Source: Bog-756 sp963704585
Lineage (GTDB): Bacteria > Actinomycetota > Acidimicrobiia > Acidimicrobiales > RAAP-2
Direction: 5' to 3'
Length of the DNA: 64,000 nt
Assembly (NCBI GenBank): GCA_963704585.1
Contig: OY969919.1
Location: forward strand, 3,162,001-3,226,000
Shown here: positions 8,854 through 18,773 of the stretch, one piece after another
How the letters are laid out: the number at the start of each line of letters is the position of its first letter
Position numbering within the stretch: the first letter of the stretch is position 1
Notes under the pieces: model-generated
Told to the model about the DNA's origin: nothing
Seen by the model: the letters and a program-made list of their open reading frames with translations, nothing else
Databases searched by the model: none
Made by a program: the position numbers and the translations under genes

Positions 8854-10394
8854 TCCGGCAGATGTGGCCGCCGCGTGTCATCGACACGCCTGGCGGAATT
8901 ACGTGCGAGTACTTCGGCTGGGAGGAGAGCCGTATTCCGGAGGCGATGGCGAAGGACTTCAATCGCTACCTCGACGGCATCGGCGCGATGTCGACCTTCG
9001 TGCGGGACGTCCTGCGGGACTCCGGCGTGACCATCCCGATTCGCGTCGTCGGCAACGGCGTCGAGACCCCGGACCCGCACGTCACGACTGACGCACCGGA
9101 GATCGCCGACCTTCGCGGCTTCACCTTCCTGCACATCAGCTCGGCATTTCCCCGAAAGGGCGTCGACGTGCTTCTCGACGCTTACTTCGGTGCGTTCGAC
9201 GGCGCCGACGACGTGAGCCTTGTGCTCAAGACCTTTCCGAATCCGCACAATGAAGTAGCCGATTTGCTGGACCGCCTGCGCGCAAACCATGCCAATCCAC
9301 CGGACGTCCGGTGGATCGACCGAGACCTCGGCGACTCAGAGCTCGCCGCCCTGTACGGCCTGGCGGACTGCTACGTCCATCCGGCAAGAGGTGAGGGGTT
9401 CGGTCTGCCGGTCGCCGAAGCGATGGCCGCCGGGGTCCCAGTCATCAGCGTGAGCTACTCAGGCCTGGCGGATTTCGTCAACGACGAGACCGCTATCACG
9501 ATCCCTTTCACGCTCGAGTCTGCGCAGACCCATTTCGACATCCCGGACTCCGTCTGGGCCGAGCCGGATGGCGAACGATTGCGGCAGGAGATGGAGCGGA
9601 TCGCGCAGGATCCCGGCAATCCCGTGGTCAAGGAGCGAACAGCGCGCGCAAAGGAACTGATCGCGACCCAGTACTCATGGGACGCGGCTGTGAACCGCTG
9701 GGAGGAGTTCATCGACGATCTCGACGAGGGTCTGTCCCCGACCCGCGTCGCGATGGTCACCACATGGAACTCACGGTGCGGCATTGCCGAGAACTCCCGC
9801 TATCTCGTCGGCCACTGCGGAAGCAAGGTCGAATTCGAGATCTTCGCCGACGTCGACGTGGAGTTGCTCGATCCCCTTGCGGAAATGGGGGTTGTGCGGA
9901 CCTGGAAGAACAGGTGGGAGCCCGAGCTCGAAGCGCTAGAGGACGCGCTCGTCGTCTCGAGTGCCGATGTCGTGCACGTACAGTTCAATTTCGGCTTCTT
10001 CGAATTCGACCGGATGGCGACGTTTATTGAGCGCGAGCTTGGGCGTCGAGGCGTCGTCGTGACCATGCACCGGACTCTCGACTACGACGATCGCGGGGAG
10101 CTGCTCTCGGTGCGGCAGATCGCCTCGACCTTGCAGCGCGTCGACCGGATCATCGTTCACCAACAGTCGGACGCGGACTACCTCGCGGCGATGGACGTCG
10201 CGACCAACGTGTCGGTCATACCCATCGGTGCGGAGCTTCCCCGACCGCCTCTTCCGTCGAGGCGAGGGAGGCGTTGCAGCTCGGCCGTCGACCGATCGTT
10301 GGGACGTTCGGATTCCTCCTCCCGCACAAGGGAACCCATAAGCTCATCGAGGCCATCGACGCGCTGCGTGCCACGAATCCCGACGTTCTCCTGA
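8780..10394 (+). CDS. Glycosyltransferase family 4, part 2 of the three-domain enzyme (second frameshift near 10240)
   Basis: Continuation of the same polypeptide in another frame. An internal ATG- or GTG-initiated reading (from 8832) begins VPFPDVVIRQMWPP, but the frame is protein-like from about 8780. It holds the second GT4 catalytic core, with TFLHISSAFPRKGVDVLLDA and ARGEGFGLPVAEAMAAGVPVIS, then the start of a third unit, RVAMVTTWNSRCGIAENSR. The frame decays after PIGAELP. Adding one C to the CCCC run at 10239-10242 restores PTASSVEAREALQLG in the frame of the next segment. Not an independent gene. Confidence 0.82.
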
Positions 10395-10894
10395 TCGCGC
10401 TCTGTGCTCGATATCCGAACGTCGAGTCGAAGGAGTACGAGGAGCTCCTGCGAGACGAAGTCGACCGTCGCGGACTTTCCGAGCAGGTGCTGTTGATCAC
10501 GGACTACTTGCCGGACGAGACGGCGCGGACGGTTTTGCGTGGCGCTGATGCAATCGTCCTCCCGTACCAGAACACGGGTGAATCATCGAGCGCCGCACTT
10601 CGCTTCATCCTTCCGCTCGAGCGACCGATCATCGTCACGGACGAGCCGATCTTCGCCGATGCACGGGACGCGGTCCTGGCAGTCGACCCTCTCGAACCCA
10701 ATGGGATCGCGGACGCCATCGATCGGGTGCTCCATGATTCGGGTCTCCGGCAAGATCTGACAGACCGATCGGCCCGTCGGGCTCGGCGCCTCCGCTGGGA
10801 TCGTGTGGTCGCGGACCACGTCGAGATCTACATGATGGCCAAGCGGGCCGGCCGAAATCGGAGAGAGGCGCACTCGCTGGCGCCGTCGACGTAA
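10244..10894 (+). CDS. Glycosyltransferase family 4, part 3 (C-terminal catalytic half of third domain)
   Basis: The C-terminal half of the third GT4 domain: RRPIVGTFGFLLPHKGTHK, then ADAIVLPYQNTGESSSAALR, which aligns with the sugar-donor site although the canonical E-x7-E spacing is altered. It ends with a basic tail. A start at 10274 is possible, but no upstream ribosome site is convincing and the sequence continues cleanly from the previous segment after one base is added. With the two preceding segments it would be one polymerising glycosyltransferase of three consecutive GT4 units, probably assembling a repeating surface glycan whose length may be set by the methyltransferase. Confidence 0.8.
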   Translation, partial: TASSVEAREALQLGRRPIVGTFGFLLPHKGTHKLIEAIDALRATNPDVLLIALCARYPNVESKEYEELLRDEVDRRGLSEQVLLITDYLPDETARTVLRGADAIVLPYQNTGESSSAALRFILPLERPIIVTDEPIFADARDAVLAVDPLEPNGIADAIDRVLHDSGLRQDLTDRSARRARRLRWDRVVADHVEIYMMAKRAGRNRREAHSLAPST

Positions 10895-10977
10895 CGGAAC
10901 CCTTCAGGACGGGCCCATCGGAGGCTGCCTGCGTCGTGCATTGATGGAGCAGGAGCAAGACCGTGAGGTACCTGCGA

Positions 10978-12363
10978 CTACCGCGAGTACCAGCCGAGTA
11001 CGTCGACGACGACGTCGACGGGACCGGAAGAGACATTGGCGATCGTTACCGTTCCGTTCGGCCCGAGGCCGGAAATGATAGTTCCGGTTGCGAAGCCTCC
11101 GAGCGGCGGGATGGAAGACGGGTCAACTGACGCCGATGCACCCGAGGCCAACGCCGTCGACGGAGCAGGCGGTACCGCCTGGACGTTGAGCTCGACCCCC
11201 GTCGCTCCGACGGGAACGTAACCGAGGCCGTCCACATGCAGGTTCACGTGAGCGCCCGGCGCCAGGAGTCGGTCGGGACCACCGGGCGAGGTGTTGCGGT
11301 TGCACTGCGTCGAGCCGTAGCTCAGATCCGAAGGATTCGAGCCACGCGTGTCGCAGATCCGCACAGGCGTGATCTCTGGAGTGAAGACGGATCCCCCCAT
11401 TCCCTGTGAGACGAAGTACCCCGACAGATCCACGACAATATCGGTCGGTGCCGTTGCGTACAGCGTGATGAATCCCGACGCACTCGGCGACACGAACGCA
11501 CGGTTCGTCGCGGTCTGGCCCGCGACGAACGTGAGATGTGATGCATTCGTCGGCGGGACGCCTGCTGACCCGATCGTCAAGTAGCCAGCTGCGCGTGGGT
11601 CGAGGACAGTCAGGTCGGCAACCACGGCCGTCACGCCGGATGTGGGCAGATGGCGGTTGACGTTCACGTTGATCGTCAGGGGTTGACCTGGTCCCACCGT
11701 AACCTCCGAACCACCGATGGATGGCGTACTGACACAGACGAAACCCCTGCCGAAGGGTCCATTGTGCACCCCACCCCGCGTGTCGCAGATCCGATCCGGG
11801 ACCGAAAGCGGACGGAAGAGGCTTCCGGGCGTGGAGGATCCCGCCGTCAGGTAGCCCTCGAGGTCGATGGTGAAGTCGGTACGAACCGATGCATAGATGC
11901 CGATTGTCCCATTCGTTCCGAGTCCCACCTGGACGAGATTCGACGTCGGCCGATCGGGCGCTACGGGCATGGTCTGAGCGATGGGTGGTGATTGATCGCC
12001 GGGAAAGACCGTCAGGAAGCCACTGGCAGTCGCGTTGACAGCGGTCACGTTGACGACAACCGCAGTGACATTGTCTACAGGGACACTGAAGCGTCCGGCC
12101 ACGTCGACCAGCTGTTCCGATCCGCTACTGATCGTCCGACCATCCGTACCGTTGCTGCACTGGGCCGCGCTCCCGACGAGTCGAGACGGATCGCCCGACC
12201 TCGTGTCACAGATACGCACGGGCATAACGGGCACGAATCGCCCGGGCGGGGAGAAGAGCGGACGTATCTGAGCGGAAGATGCAGCAATCGGATAGGAGAC
12301 GATGACACCTCCAATTAGCACTGCCACGACAGCCGCATTCAGTCGAGCCGGGCGGTGGAGCAA
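10978..12363 (-). CDS. Secreted wall-associated protein with three RICDTR-type beta repeats
   Basis: 461 aa. A signal peptide is visible (Arg at 5 and 8, hydrophobic core AAVVAVLIGGVIV, cleavage after ASSA). The rest is three repeats of about 130 residues, each opening with VRICDTR or DRICDTR and continuing with VTAVVVNVTAVNATASGFLTV-like strands and a DLEGYL or DVLGWY end. This repeat is common in exported proteins of high-GC Actinobacteria and is presumed to be a cell-surface beta-sandwich; no catalytic residues are evident. Two Cys per repeat suggest disulfides. The TTG start overlaps the end of the upstream membrane gene by 25 nt. Function unknown. Confidence 0.75.
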   Translation of the reverse strand: MLHRPARLNAAVVAVLIGGVIVSYPIAASSAQIRPLFSPPGRFVPVMPVRICDTRSGDPSRLVGSAAQCSNGTDGRTISSGSEQLVDVAGRFSVPVDNVTAVVVNVTAVNATASGFLTVFPGDQSPPIAQTMPVAPDRPTSNLVQVGLGTNGTIGIYASVRTDFTIDLEGYLTAGSSTPGSLFRPLSVPDRICDTRGGVHNGPFGRGFVCVSTPSIGGSEVTVGPGQPLTINVNVNRHLPTSGVTAVVADLTVLDPRAAGYLTIGSAGVPPTNASHLTFVAGQTATNRAFVSPSASGFITLYATAPTDIVVDLSGYFVSQGMGGSVFTPEITPVRICDTRGSNPSDLSYGSTQCNRNTSPGGPDRLLAPGAHVNLHVDGLGYVPVGATGVELNVQAVPPAPSTALASGASASVDPSSIPPLGGFATGTIISGLGPNGTVTIANVSSGPVDVVVDVLGWYSR

Positions 12364-13818
12364 CCGGTGCTGAGGCAGTAGATAATCGATCCGCTCGCGA
12401 ACACGAGACAGACGAGGCCCCAGAAATTTCGCGCCTCACTGAGGGCCGATCGCCCGATGTACCCCAGGATCGGTGACGGGTCCAATCCACCCCACCATCC
12501 GGCGTACGTCAGTGGGTCCCAGCCGGTTACGTTGTAGTAGTTGTGCTCTCGTCGCAGGATGAGGACGAATTGGAAGGCGAACAACGTGAATGCAATGGCC
12601 GCCAATACGATCGTCGCGAAGTTGCGAACACGCCATAGATCGATGAGATAGAGACCGGCGAATGCCAGAAGTATCGGAAGGACCGGCCAGCCGAAGCGTC
12701 CGACGAAGCTGTACCCCCGAAACTGTCGGGTTGGGTTGCATTTCCGTAGATCGTGACTACCACGATGAAAGAAGCGATCGCTGTTGAAACCGGGATCCGC
12801 TTCCGCCAGCTCCAGATACCTGCCACGCCGAGCAGCGCAATCGGAAGTTGGACGAACAGACCTTGCCGGCGGTCGAAGAGGAGCGCGGCCGCCCGGATCA
12901 TGGTGTTGCCGCTGATGAGCTCGATGCGCTGAGACCCTCCGAGGAGGTCGCCGAACTCGTAGAAATTGAGGGCCAAGAGGGCGATGAGGCTCGCGAGGAC
13001 TGGAAGGACGACGAATCGCAAGGATCGTGAGGGGCTGTGTGCTCGAGATCTGACGACCATGAATGCCACGAGCAGGGGAATCGGAAAGAAGACGTTCTTC
13101 TGATCGAGCCAGGGGAGCGCGACGAGGCAGGTCGAAACGATGGAGACGTCGATCCACGTGCAGCGGCGCCTCACCTCGATGAGCGCGCACGTGGCGATGA
13201 CGATCGCCATCAGGAATCCGGTAATCGTGTCCGGGAAGACCTGGTCTGTCGCGAGTATGAACGCGGGTGCCAGGTAGAGCCCGGCCACGAGCATCCGCCA
13301 CGGCGATGTCTCGCCGCTCACCTCACCGACGAGAAAGGTCAAACCAGTGGCGAGGACGGCGAGGATCACAATCAGGGTGACGACTGCCGTGGTCGTCGAG
13401 AAGAGCATCGGGATGACGAGGAGTACGGACAAGCCGATCGCATGGAACGGCAGGTAGAGCTGGTGCCGCCAGATGGCTTGGCCGATGATCGCCGCGAGAT
13501 GAGGTCCCGGCGTCGCCGTCCAGGGGTAGACGCTGTGATGCGTGACCGCATACACATAACCTGGATTCATGTTCAACGTGTGGAATCGGCCGATCGAGAT
13601 CGACTCGATCAGATAGTGAGGCTCGTCTCCTATGAGGACGACACCCTGGGCTCGGATGAGAAAGAGCATCGCGATCCAAGCTGTGCCGAGCACAGCGAGC
13701 ACTGTGCTCGCAGCGAGAAGATGGACCCTTCGTATCCGTGTGGCGCGTCGGAGCTCTTGTCTGGACGCGGCCTTGGCTGCGCTCGGCGATTCGGCTGGTG
13801 CGTCGATGGTCAGCGCAT
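12339..13818 (-). CDS. GT-C-like membrane glycosyltransferase, frameshift near 12716
   Basis: Multi-spanning protein of about 490 aa. After the first membrane span comes GDEPHYLIESISIGR, the acidic first-loop motif expected of lipid-phosphate-sugar-using GT-C enzymes; about ten further spans follow. The frame breaks in the CCCCC run at 12714-12718 (minus-strand G run): one more G turns DSFGGTASSD into DSFGGYSFVGRFGWP, joining the remaining three spans that end at 12339. The start is unclear: no ATG or GTG lies before the arginine-rich N-terminus. A CTG at about 13818 with GGAGG 7 nt upstream is the best candidate. Divergent from the next GT-C gene. Confidence 0.72.
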
Positions 13819-13982
13819 ATCCTCCCCATTGACGCTGGAAAGCCCGAATCCAGGCGTGAGCGGCTTCGATACGGCGGGAAGCATATCCTCGGCGATCGGC
13901 TCGAGACCGTTCCACACGACACTGCCATCCGCCGTGAGGTCGACAGCGCCACCTCTCCGATTCACATCGCCGCCTCCGTGCC

Positions 13983-15736
13983 GTGGTTGACCTTGATCCA
14001 GGGATGCGAGGATCCGGGGTGGCCCAGATCGAGGATTCCGTCGTTGGGCAAGAGCAACAGGGCGGGGCTCGATGGCCAGTGGCATGCGGAGTATTTATTG
14101 CACTCTGCGCGCTCGCAGGTGTGACCGCTCGGGTCTGGATGATCAACCGCATCGCGTTCAATTCCGACCAAGCGGTCGTCGGGCTGATGGCCAACGCTGC
14201 GATGCACGGCCACTTCGACGCCTTCTATTGGGGCCAAGCCTATGGAGGCGTTGAGTCCTACATCGTCGCTGCGATGTTCGCTGTCGGTGGGAGCAGTGCG
14301 TTGTCGCTCACCCTGACGCCTGTCATCTTGACCGGGATTGCGTCACTCCTGACCTGGCGGGTTGCGTGCCACCTTGTCGACGACAAGTGGCTCGCCGGGT
14401 GTGCCGGGGCCATAGTCTGGACGACGCCACTTCTCGGTTCGACCAACACGATTGAATACGGCTTCAGGAATGTAGCGATGGTTGCCGGGGTTTTGTCCCT
14501 CCTCCTCGTGTTGCGCGCTGTTGACGGTCGGCGCGGTCGTTTGAGCTTCGTTGCTCTTGGCGCCGTCGTGGGTATCGGCTGGTGGGCATCGCCCGAGTTC
14601 GCATTCTTCTTGATCCCACTCCTGTGGATCCTGGTTGGCGGAGTGCACCGGACATGGAATTCGGTGGGTGCCCGCGGATGGGTGGTGAGAATTGCATTGA
14701 TGCTGATTGCCGCGATGATCGGCGCGATGCCCTGGATTTGGGCAAACCTCACGAACGGATTCTGAATTCACTGAACACGGAAGCTGTCGCCCAATCGGGT
14801 CACGGCGGGTACTTCAGCCACCTCCGAGTGTTCTTCGTGGATGTCTTGCCGATGCAGTTGGGGCTCCATCAGGTTCGGTCTGGCGATCCGATCATTCCCG
14901 GCGTAGCGCAGGGAGCGCTATCCGTGATCGTGATCGCTCTTGTTGCCTCATGCGCAGGTGCCTCATTGACAAGGCCAGGACCGACGAGGGCGATCGCGGT
15001 TGGCTTGTTTACGTTTCCGTTCCTGTACGCAGTGAATCCACTCGCGTCTGCTTGGTCTGACGGTAGGTACGCGGAGTACCTACCGATCTTCATAGCCCTC
15101 GTCGTTCCAACAGGACTTGACGTGTTCCAGGACTTGGCCAAACCGACCCGACATCGCTTCCGGCATGCTGCTACATCGAAGCGCGGTGTGGGCAGGTATT
15201 GGGCGCGGCCAGTGATCCTGGTTGTCGTGGCGACAAGCATGGTCGCAGCAGGACTCGGCTTCTGGCGCTCAGAGGTTGCAACAATGTCTGGCGGAGTTGG
15301 TGGCATCCGGATGTTCGGGGTGGATCCGAATGAACCGACGGTCGCGGCGGTAAGGGCGTTGCGGGCGAACGGCATCAGCTACGGGTACGCCAACTACTGG
15401 GTTGCATACAAAGTCGACTTCATTTCGGGAAACCAGCTCACGTTTACACCTGGACCATGGGACTTGGTTCGTTCATTGGCGATGTACAGCTCAGTCCGGT
15501 CGCGCCCCCGACCGGCCTGGCTCTTCGTACCGGGCGGCCAGCTGAACACCGCCTTGCATCAGTTCGGGACCACCAATGTCGAGGTTGGCTACGACCCTGA
15601 AGCCAACTTCACAGCAGCTCTGAATGCGCAACACGTACCGTTCACCGTGGTCCATGCAGGACTCCTTGACGCGGTGACACCGGCGGAGAGGATCGATCCT
15701 CGGCAGGTCGGAGTTCAAGTGCCTTCGGGGTCGTAG
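13983..15736 (+). CDS. PMT-like (GT39-type) membrane glycosyltransferase, frameshift near 14765
   Basis: Integral membrane protein of about 580 aa once joined. After span 1 it has FNSDQAVVGLMANAAMHGHF followed by YWGQAYGGVESY, the classic acidic loop and G-Q-x-Y-G motif of PMT/GT39-like transferases that use polyprenyl-phosphate sugars. Translation stops at 14765 after NLTNGF, but one extra T in the ttct segment there gives FLNSLNTEAV and continues to 15736 with more spans and a soluble C-terminal domain of ~160 residues. Start GTG 13983 or ATG 14004. Base composition is visibly lower in GC than the neighbours, hinting at acquisition from elsewhere. Confidence 0.75.
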
Positions 15737-15941
15737 ATCGACCGGCCCTTACGGACAGGCGTTGAGGCGGAACCCCGACTGTCGGCAGCTTTCGGTGGAC
15801 GATTCCGCTGACCTACCATGCACGGGTGGGAGCACGTTGGGGGAGTCCCCCTCGGTGGAGGTGGGCTCGGGGATCGGAGCTGACGGGGTGGCACGAACTT
15901 CCGGTACGGGACGCCGGATCACACGGCGCAGCGACGTCGCG

Positions 15942-16577
15942 ATGAGCCACGGCCTGCGGTCGCAGAGCCCCAAGGTCGTCCGCTCGCTCGAGCTCCACGG
16001 CTGGCGCATCCGGCTGGCCACCCTGGTGGACGCCGACTACGACTCGTGGCTCGCGGTGCGGACCCGATGCCGGTCGTGGCTGGTGCCGTGGGAGCCCCGG
16101 TCGAAGGGCGCCCCCTTCGCCCCCGAGGACGCCGCGAGCTTCGCCGCCCGCTGCGGGATGCGCGAGCGGGAGCGCCAGCTCGGGACCGGGTTCGGGTTCG
16201 GGGTCTTCCTCGAGGACCGGTTCGCGGGCGAGATCACCCTCTCGTCCATCCAGCGCGGCCCCTTCCAGAACGGCACGATCGGCTACTGGATCGACCAGGA
16301 CCTCGCCGGCCTGGGCCTCGTCCCCGAGGCGGTGGTCGTCGTGCTGCAGTTCGCGTTCGAGACGCTCCGCCTCCACCGCATCGAGGTGGCGATCATCCCG
16401 CGCAATGCCTCGAGCCGCCGGGTGGTCGAGAAGCTCGGCCTGCGCAGCGAGGGCGTCGCCCTCGGCTTCCTCGAGATCAACGGCGAGTGGGAGGACCACG
16501 TCCGCTACGCGATGACCTACGAGGAGTGGACGGCGCGCGGCCGCGAGCTCCGGGCCTTCTGGCTCAAGGAGTCCTGA
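15942..16577 (+). CDS. GNAT family N-acetyltransferase (RimJ/RimL type)
   Basis: Acetyl-CoA-dependent acetyltransferase of 211 aa, of the type that modifies ribosomal protein N-termini or small amines. Motifs in order: GWRIRLATLVDADY (N-terminal strand), FGVFLEDRFAGEITLS, IGYWIDQDLAGLGL (acetyl-CoA loop), then FETLRLHRIEVAIIPRNASSRRVVEKLGL, the strongly conserved RimJ/RimL C-terminal block. I take the ATG at 15942 because the conserved fold begins about 15 residues later; the frame is open back to 15762 but that part is low-complexity. It converges on the epimerase operon. The substrate cannot be told. Confidence 0.87.
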   Translation: MSHGLRSQSPKVVRSLELHGWRIRLATLVDADYDSWLAVRTRCRSWLVPWEPRSKGAPFAPEDAASFAARCGMRERERQLGTGFGFGVFLEDRFAGEITLSSIQRGPFQNGTIGYWIDQDLAGLGLVPEAVVVVLQFAFETLRLHRIEVAIIPRNASSRRVVEKLGLRSEGVALGFLEINGEWEDHVRYAMTYEEWTARGRELRAFWLKES

Positions 16578-16619
16578 GGCTCCGGATTCCGGGTGACCGG
16601 GTCCGTCGGGCCGGCCGGA

Positions 16620-17667
16620 TCAGCCGTCGAAGCCGCGCACGACCGACGGGGAGTGCCGGAAGAAGTGCTCGAGGTCCTGCTCGTAGCGGTAGTCGGATCC
16701 CGATCGAGCGCGTCGCGCGCCGCAGGTTGTTGGCCTTGGCGAAGTTCTCGACCGTGCCGGCGCTCGTGTAGCGGTACTCGAAGCCGGCCTCGCGCAATCT
16801 CGACGTGTCGACCCCGCGCCCGTACTTGACCAGTCCCTCCATCTCCGGCGGGAACTGGACGAGCCCGAGCCGCACCATGGGCGCGGCGAGCAACCTCGGC
16901 CGGATCGGGAGCAGCGGCAGGAGGTAGGCCCCACCGATCGAGGCGACCTCGCTCCAGGGGAGCTTGCCGGCGCCCGCGACGTTGTAGACGCCCGGCAGGC
17001 GCCGGTCGGTCACGAACTGCAGGGCCCTGACCACGTCGTCCTCCTCGACGAACTGCACGAGCGGATCGAACCCCGCGACGCAGGGGAGGAGCCGCCGCCG
17101 GAGGTCGACGCTGATCGGCGTGATGATGTCGGTCCCGAGCACGTTGGCGAACCGGAGCACGGTGACCGTGAGGTGCGGGTTGTCCTCGCTGAAGTCGCGG
17201 ACGATGTTCTCGACCTCGAGGAGGGACCGCTCGAGGCGGGTGCGGACCGGGCTGGTCCGAGCGGTCCCCTCGTCGAACCACGCGGGATCGGTCTCCGCGG
17301 CGCCGTAGACGTGGGTCGACGACTTGATGACCACCTGCCGGACCGACGAGCCCTTCGACCCCGCGGCCGCGAGCAGGTTGAGCGTGCCGATGACGTTGAC
17401 CTCGTGCAGCGCCCGCGGCGGAACGGTGGTCGAGTTGGTCACCAGAAAGGTGTGGACCACGGTGTCGACCTGGGTCGCGCGCACGATGCGGTGGAGGATC
17501 GAGTACTTCTGGTCCGACCGGACGAACTCGGTCCGTTCGAGCGGGACCTTCGGATCGCTCGTGCCGAGGCCGAGGAGCATCTCGACGTCGGGATCCGCCT
17601 CGAGGGCCTGTGCCATCCGCCCGCCCCAGAAGGTGTCGAGCCCGGTGATGAGGACGCGCCGTCCCAC
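16620..17667 (-). CDS. NAD-dependent epimerase/dehydratase (SDR), frameshift near 16699
   Basis: Extended SDR. N-terminal VLITGLDTFWGGRMAQAL is the nucleotide-binding segment; the active-site Tyr lies in STHVYGAAE, and VLRFANVLG follows. Near the end the zero-frame becomes arginine/proline-rich; adding one G to the GGG at about 16699 gives SDYRYEQDLEHFFRHSPSVVRGFDG, a far more convincing end, with a stop at 16620. It starts 4 nt after the acyltransferase stop, so the two are cotranscribed. An SDR next to a PlsC-type acyltransferase recalls mycobacterial Rv0501-Rv0502, which suggests a conserved actinobacterial envelope function. Substrate unknown. Confidence 0.82.
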
Positions 17668-17671
17668 GTGC

Positions 17672-18676
17672 TCAGCCGAACCAGACGCTGCGGCGCTCGC
17701 GCAACATGTCGTGGAGCGCGTCCTGCAGCCGCGAGCGGACCTTCTCGGCCTCGTCGATGAGCAGGCTCCGCGAGTAGCGCTCCTGCTCCGGCTCGACGTC
17801 GAAGGTGATCGGGTCGAGGACGCGCATCTTCATCTTGACGGGGAAGTAGGTCACGTAGCCGATCGGCCCGAGCATGAGCGCGTTGACGGTGACCGGAAAG
17901 TACGGGAGGTTGAGCATGCGGGCCAGCCGGCCCATGCGGAAGAGGATCGGCATCGACTCCTCGGCGCCGACCACCGCGATCGGGATGACCGGCACCCCGG
18001 CCCGCATCGCGATCTCGACGAACCCGCCCCGCCCGAAGCGTCGCAGGCGGTAGCGGTCCGAGTACGTCTTGGAGGTCGCCTTCGTCCCCTCCGGAAAGAC
18101 GAGTGCCAGCTGCTGCTGGTCGTGGAGGATCCGGTAGGCGTTGTCGGGGTGGGCCGGGACGCCGCCCGTGCGAGACCAGAGGGTCCCGACGACCGGGATG
18201 GTCCGGAAGAAGAAGTCGGCCAGCCCGTAGACCGGCCGGCCGAGCTCGGACTCGATGCCGTGCATGATCGCCGGCGCGTCCGACGGGATCGCCCCCGCGT
18301 GGTTGGCGATGAGCAGCGCACCGCCCTCGGTGGGGATCTTCTCGAGCCCCTCCCACTCGACCCGGAACCAGTGGCGGTAGGTGGGTTCGTACAGGCGCCG
18401 GACCAGGGAGCGCATCCGCTCCGAGCGGCCCCACTCGTCCACGTCGGACCGGCGCGGGTCGGGCGGCCCGCCGGCGTTCGGCGCGGCGACCGGCAGCAGC
18501 GAGACCGTCGCGCCCTCCGCCCTGCCGTTTCCACCGGCGAACGACGACGCCGCGGCCGACCGGGTGCCGACCTGGGCCACGGCGTCGATGAGCTCCTGAT
18601 CGGTCGGGTGGCCCGGGCGCGCGTCCGGTCCGGTCTCCGGTCCGGGTTGCCGACCGTCCGGTCGCTCGGGGCTCAC
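17672..18676 (-). CDS. PlsC-type phospholipid/glycerol acyltransferase
   Basis: Acyltransferase of the 1-acylglycerol-3-phosphate family, membrane-associated. The catalytic His/Asp box is ANHAGAIPSDA; the His-Asp spacing is longer than the classical H-x4-D but matches what I recall of the Rv0502-like subfamily. The phosphate-binding block is VFPEGTKATSKTYSDR, followed by RFGRGGFVEIAMRAGVPVIPIAVVGAEE, typical of PlsC. The N-terminal ~80 residues are low-complexity. GTG 18676 is chosen; GTG 18736 would add 20 residues and neither has a clear ribosome site. Located between GT2 and SDR genes in one operon, so the product may be a glycolipid or lipid-linked glycan. Confidence 0.85.
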   Translation of the reverse strand: MSPERPDGRQPGPETGPDARPGHPTDQELIDAVAQVGTRSAAASSFAGGNGRAEGATVSLLPVAAPNAGGPPDPRRSDVDEWGRSERMRSLVRRLYEPTYRHWFRVEWEGLEKIPTEGGALLIANHAGAIPSDAPAIMHGIESELGRPVYGLADFFFRTIPVVGTLWSRTGGVPAHPDNAYRILHDQQQLALVFPEGTKATSKTYSDRYRLRRFGRGGFVEIAMRAGVPVIPIAVVGAEESMPILFRMGRLARMLNLPYFPVTVNALMLGPIGYVTYFPVKMKMRVLDPITFDVEPEQERYSRSLLIDEAEKVRSRLQDALHDMLRERRSVWFG

Positions 18677-18773
18677 CCCTGCATGGTACTGCCGGGCGGT
18701 CGCGCCCCCGCTGAGGAACGGCGCGTCACCCGGCACCGCACCCGGAGGCCCGCCGTCCTCGGGTGCGGTGCCG

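Noticed and set aside
15762..15941. N-terminal extension of the acetyltransferase frame
   Set aside because: Low-complexity Gly/Ser/Thr sequence; the conserved fold begins after the ATG at 15942.
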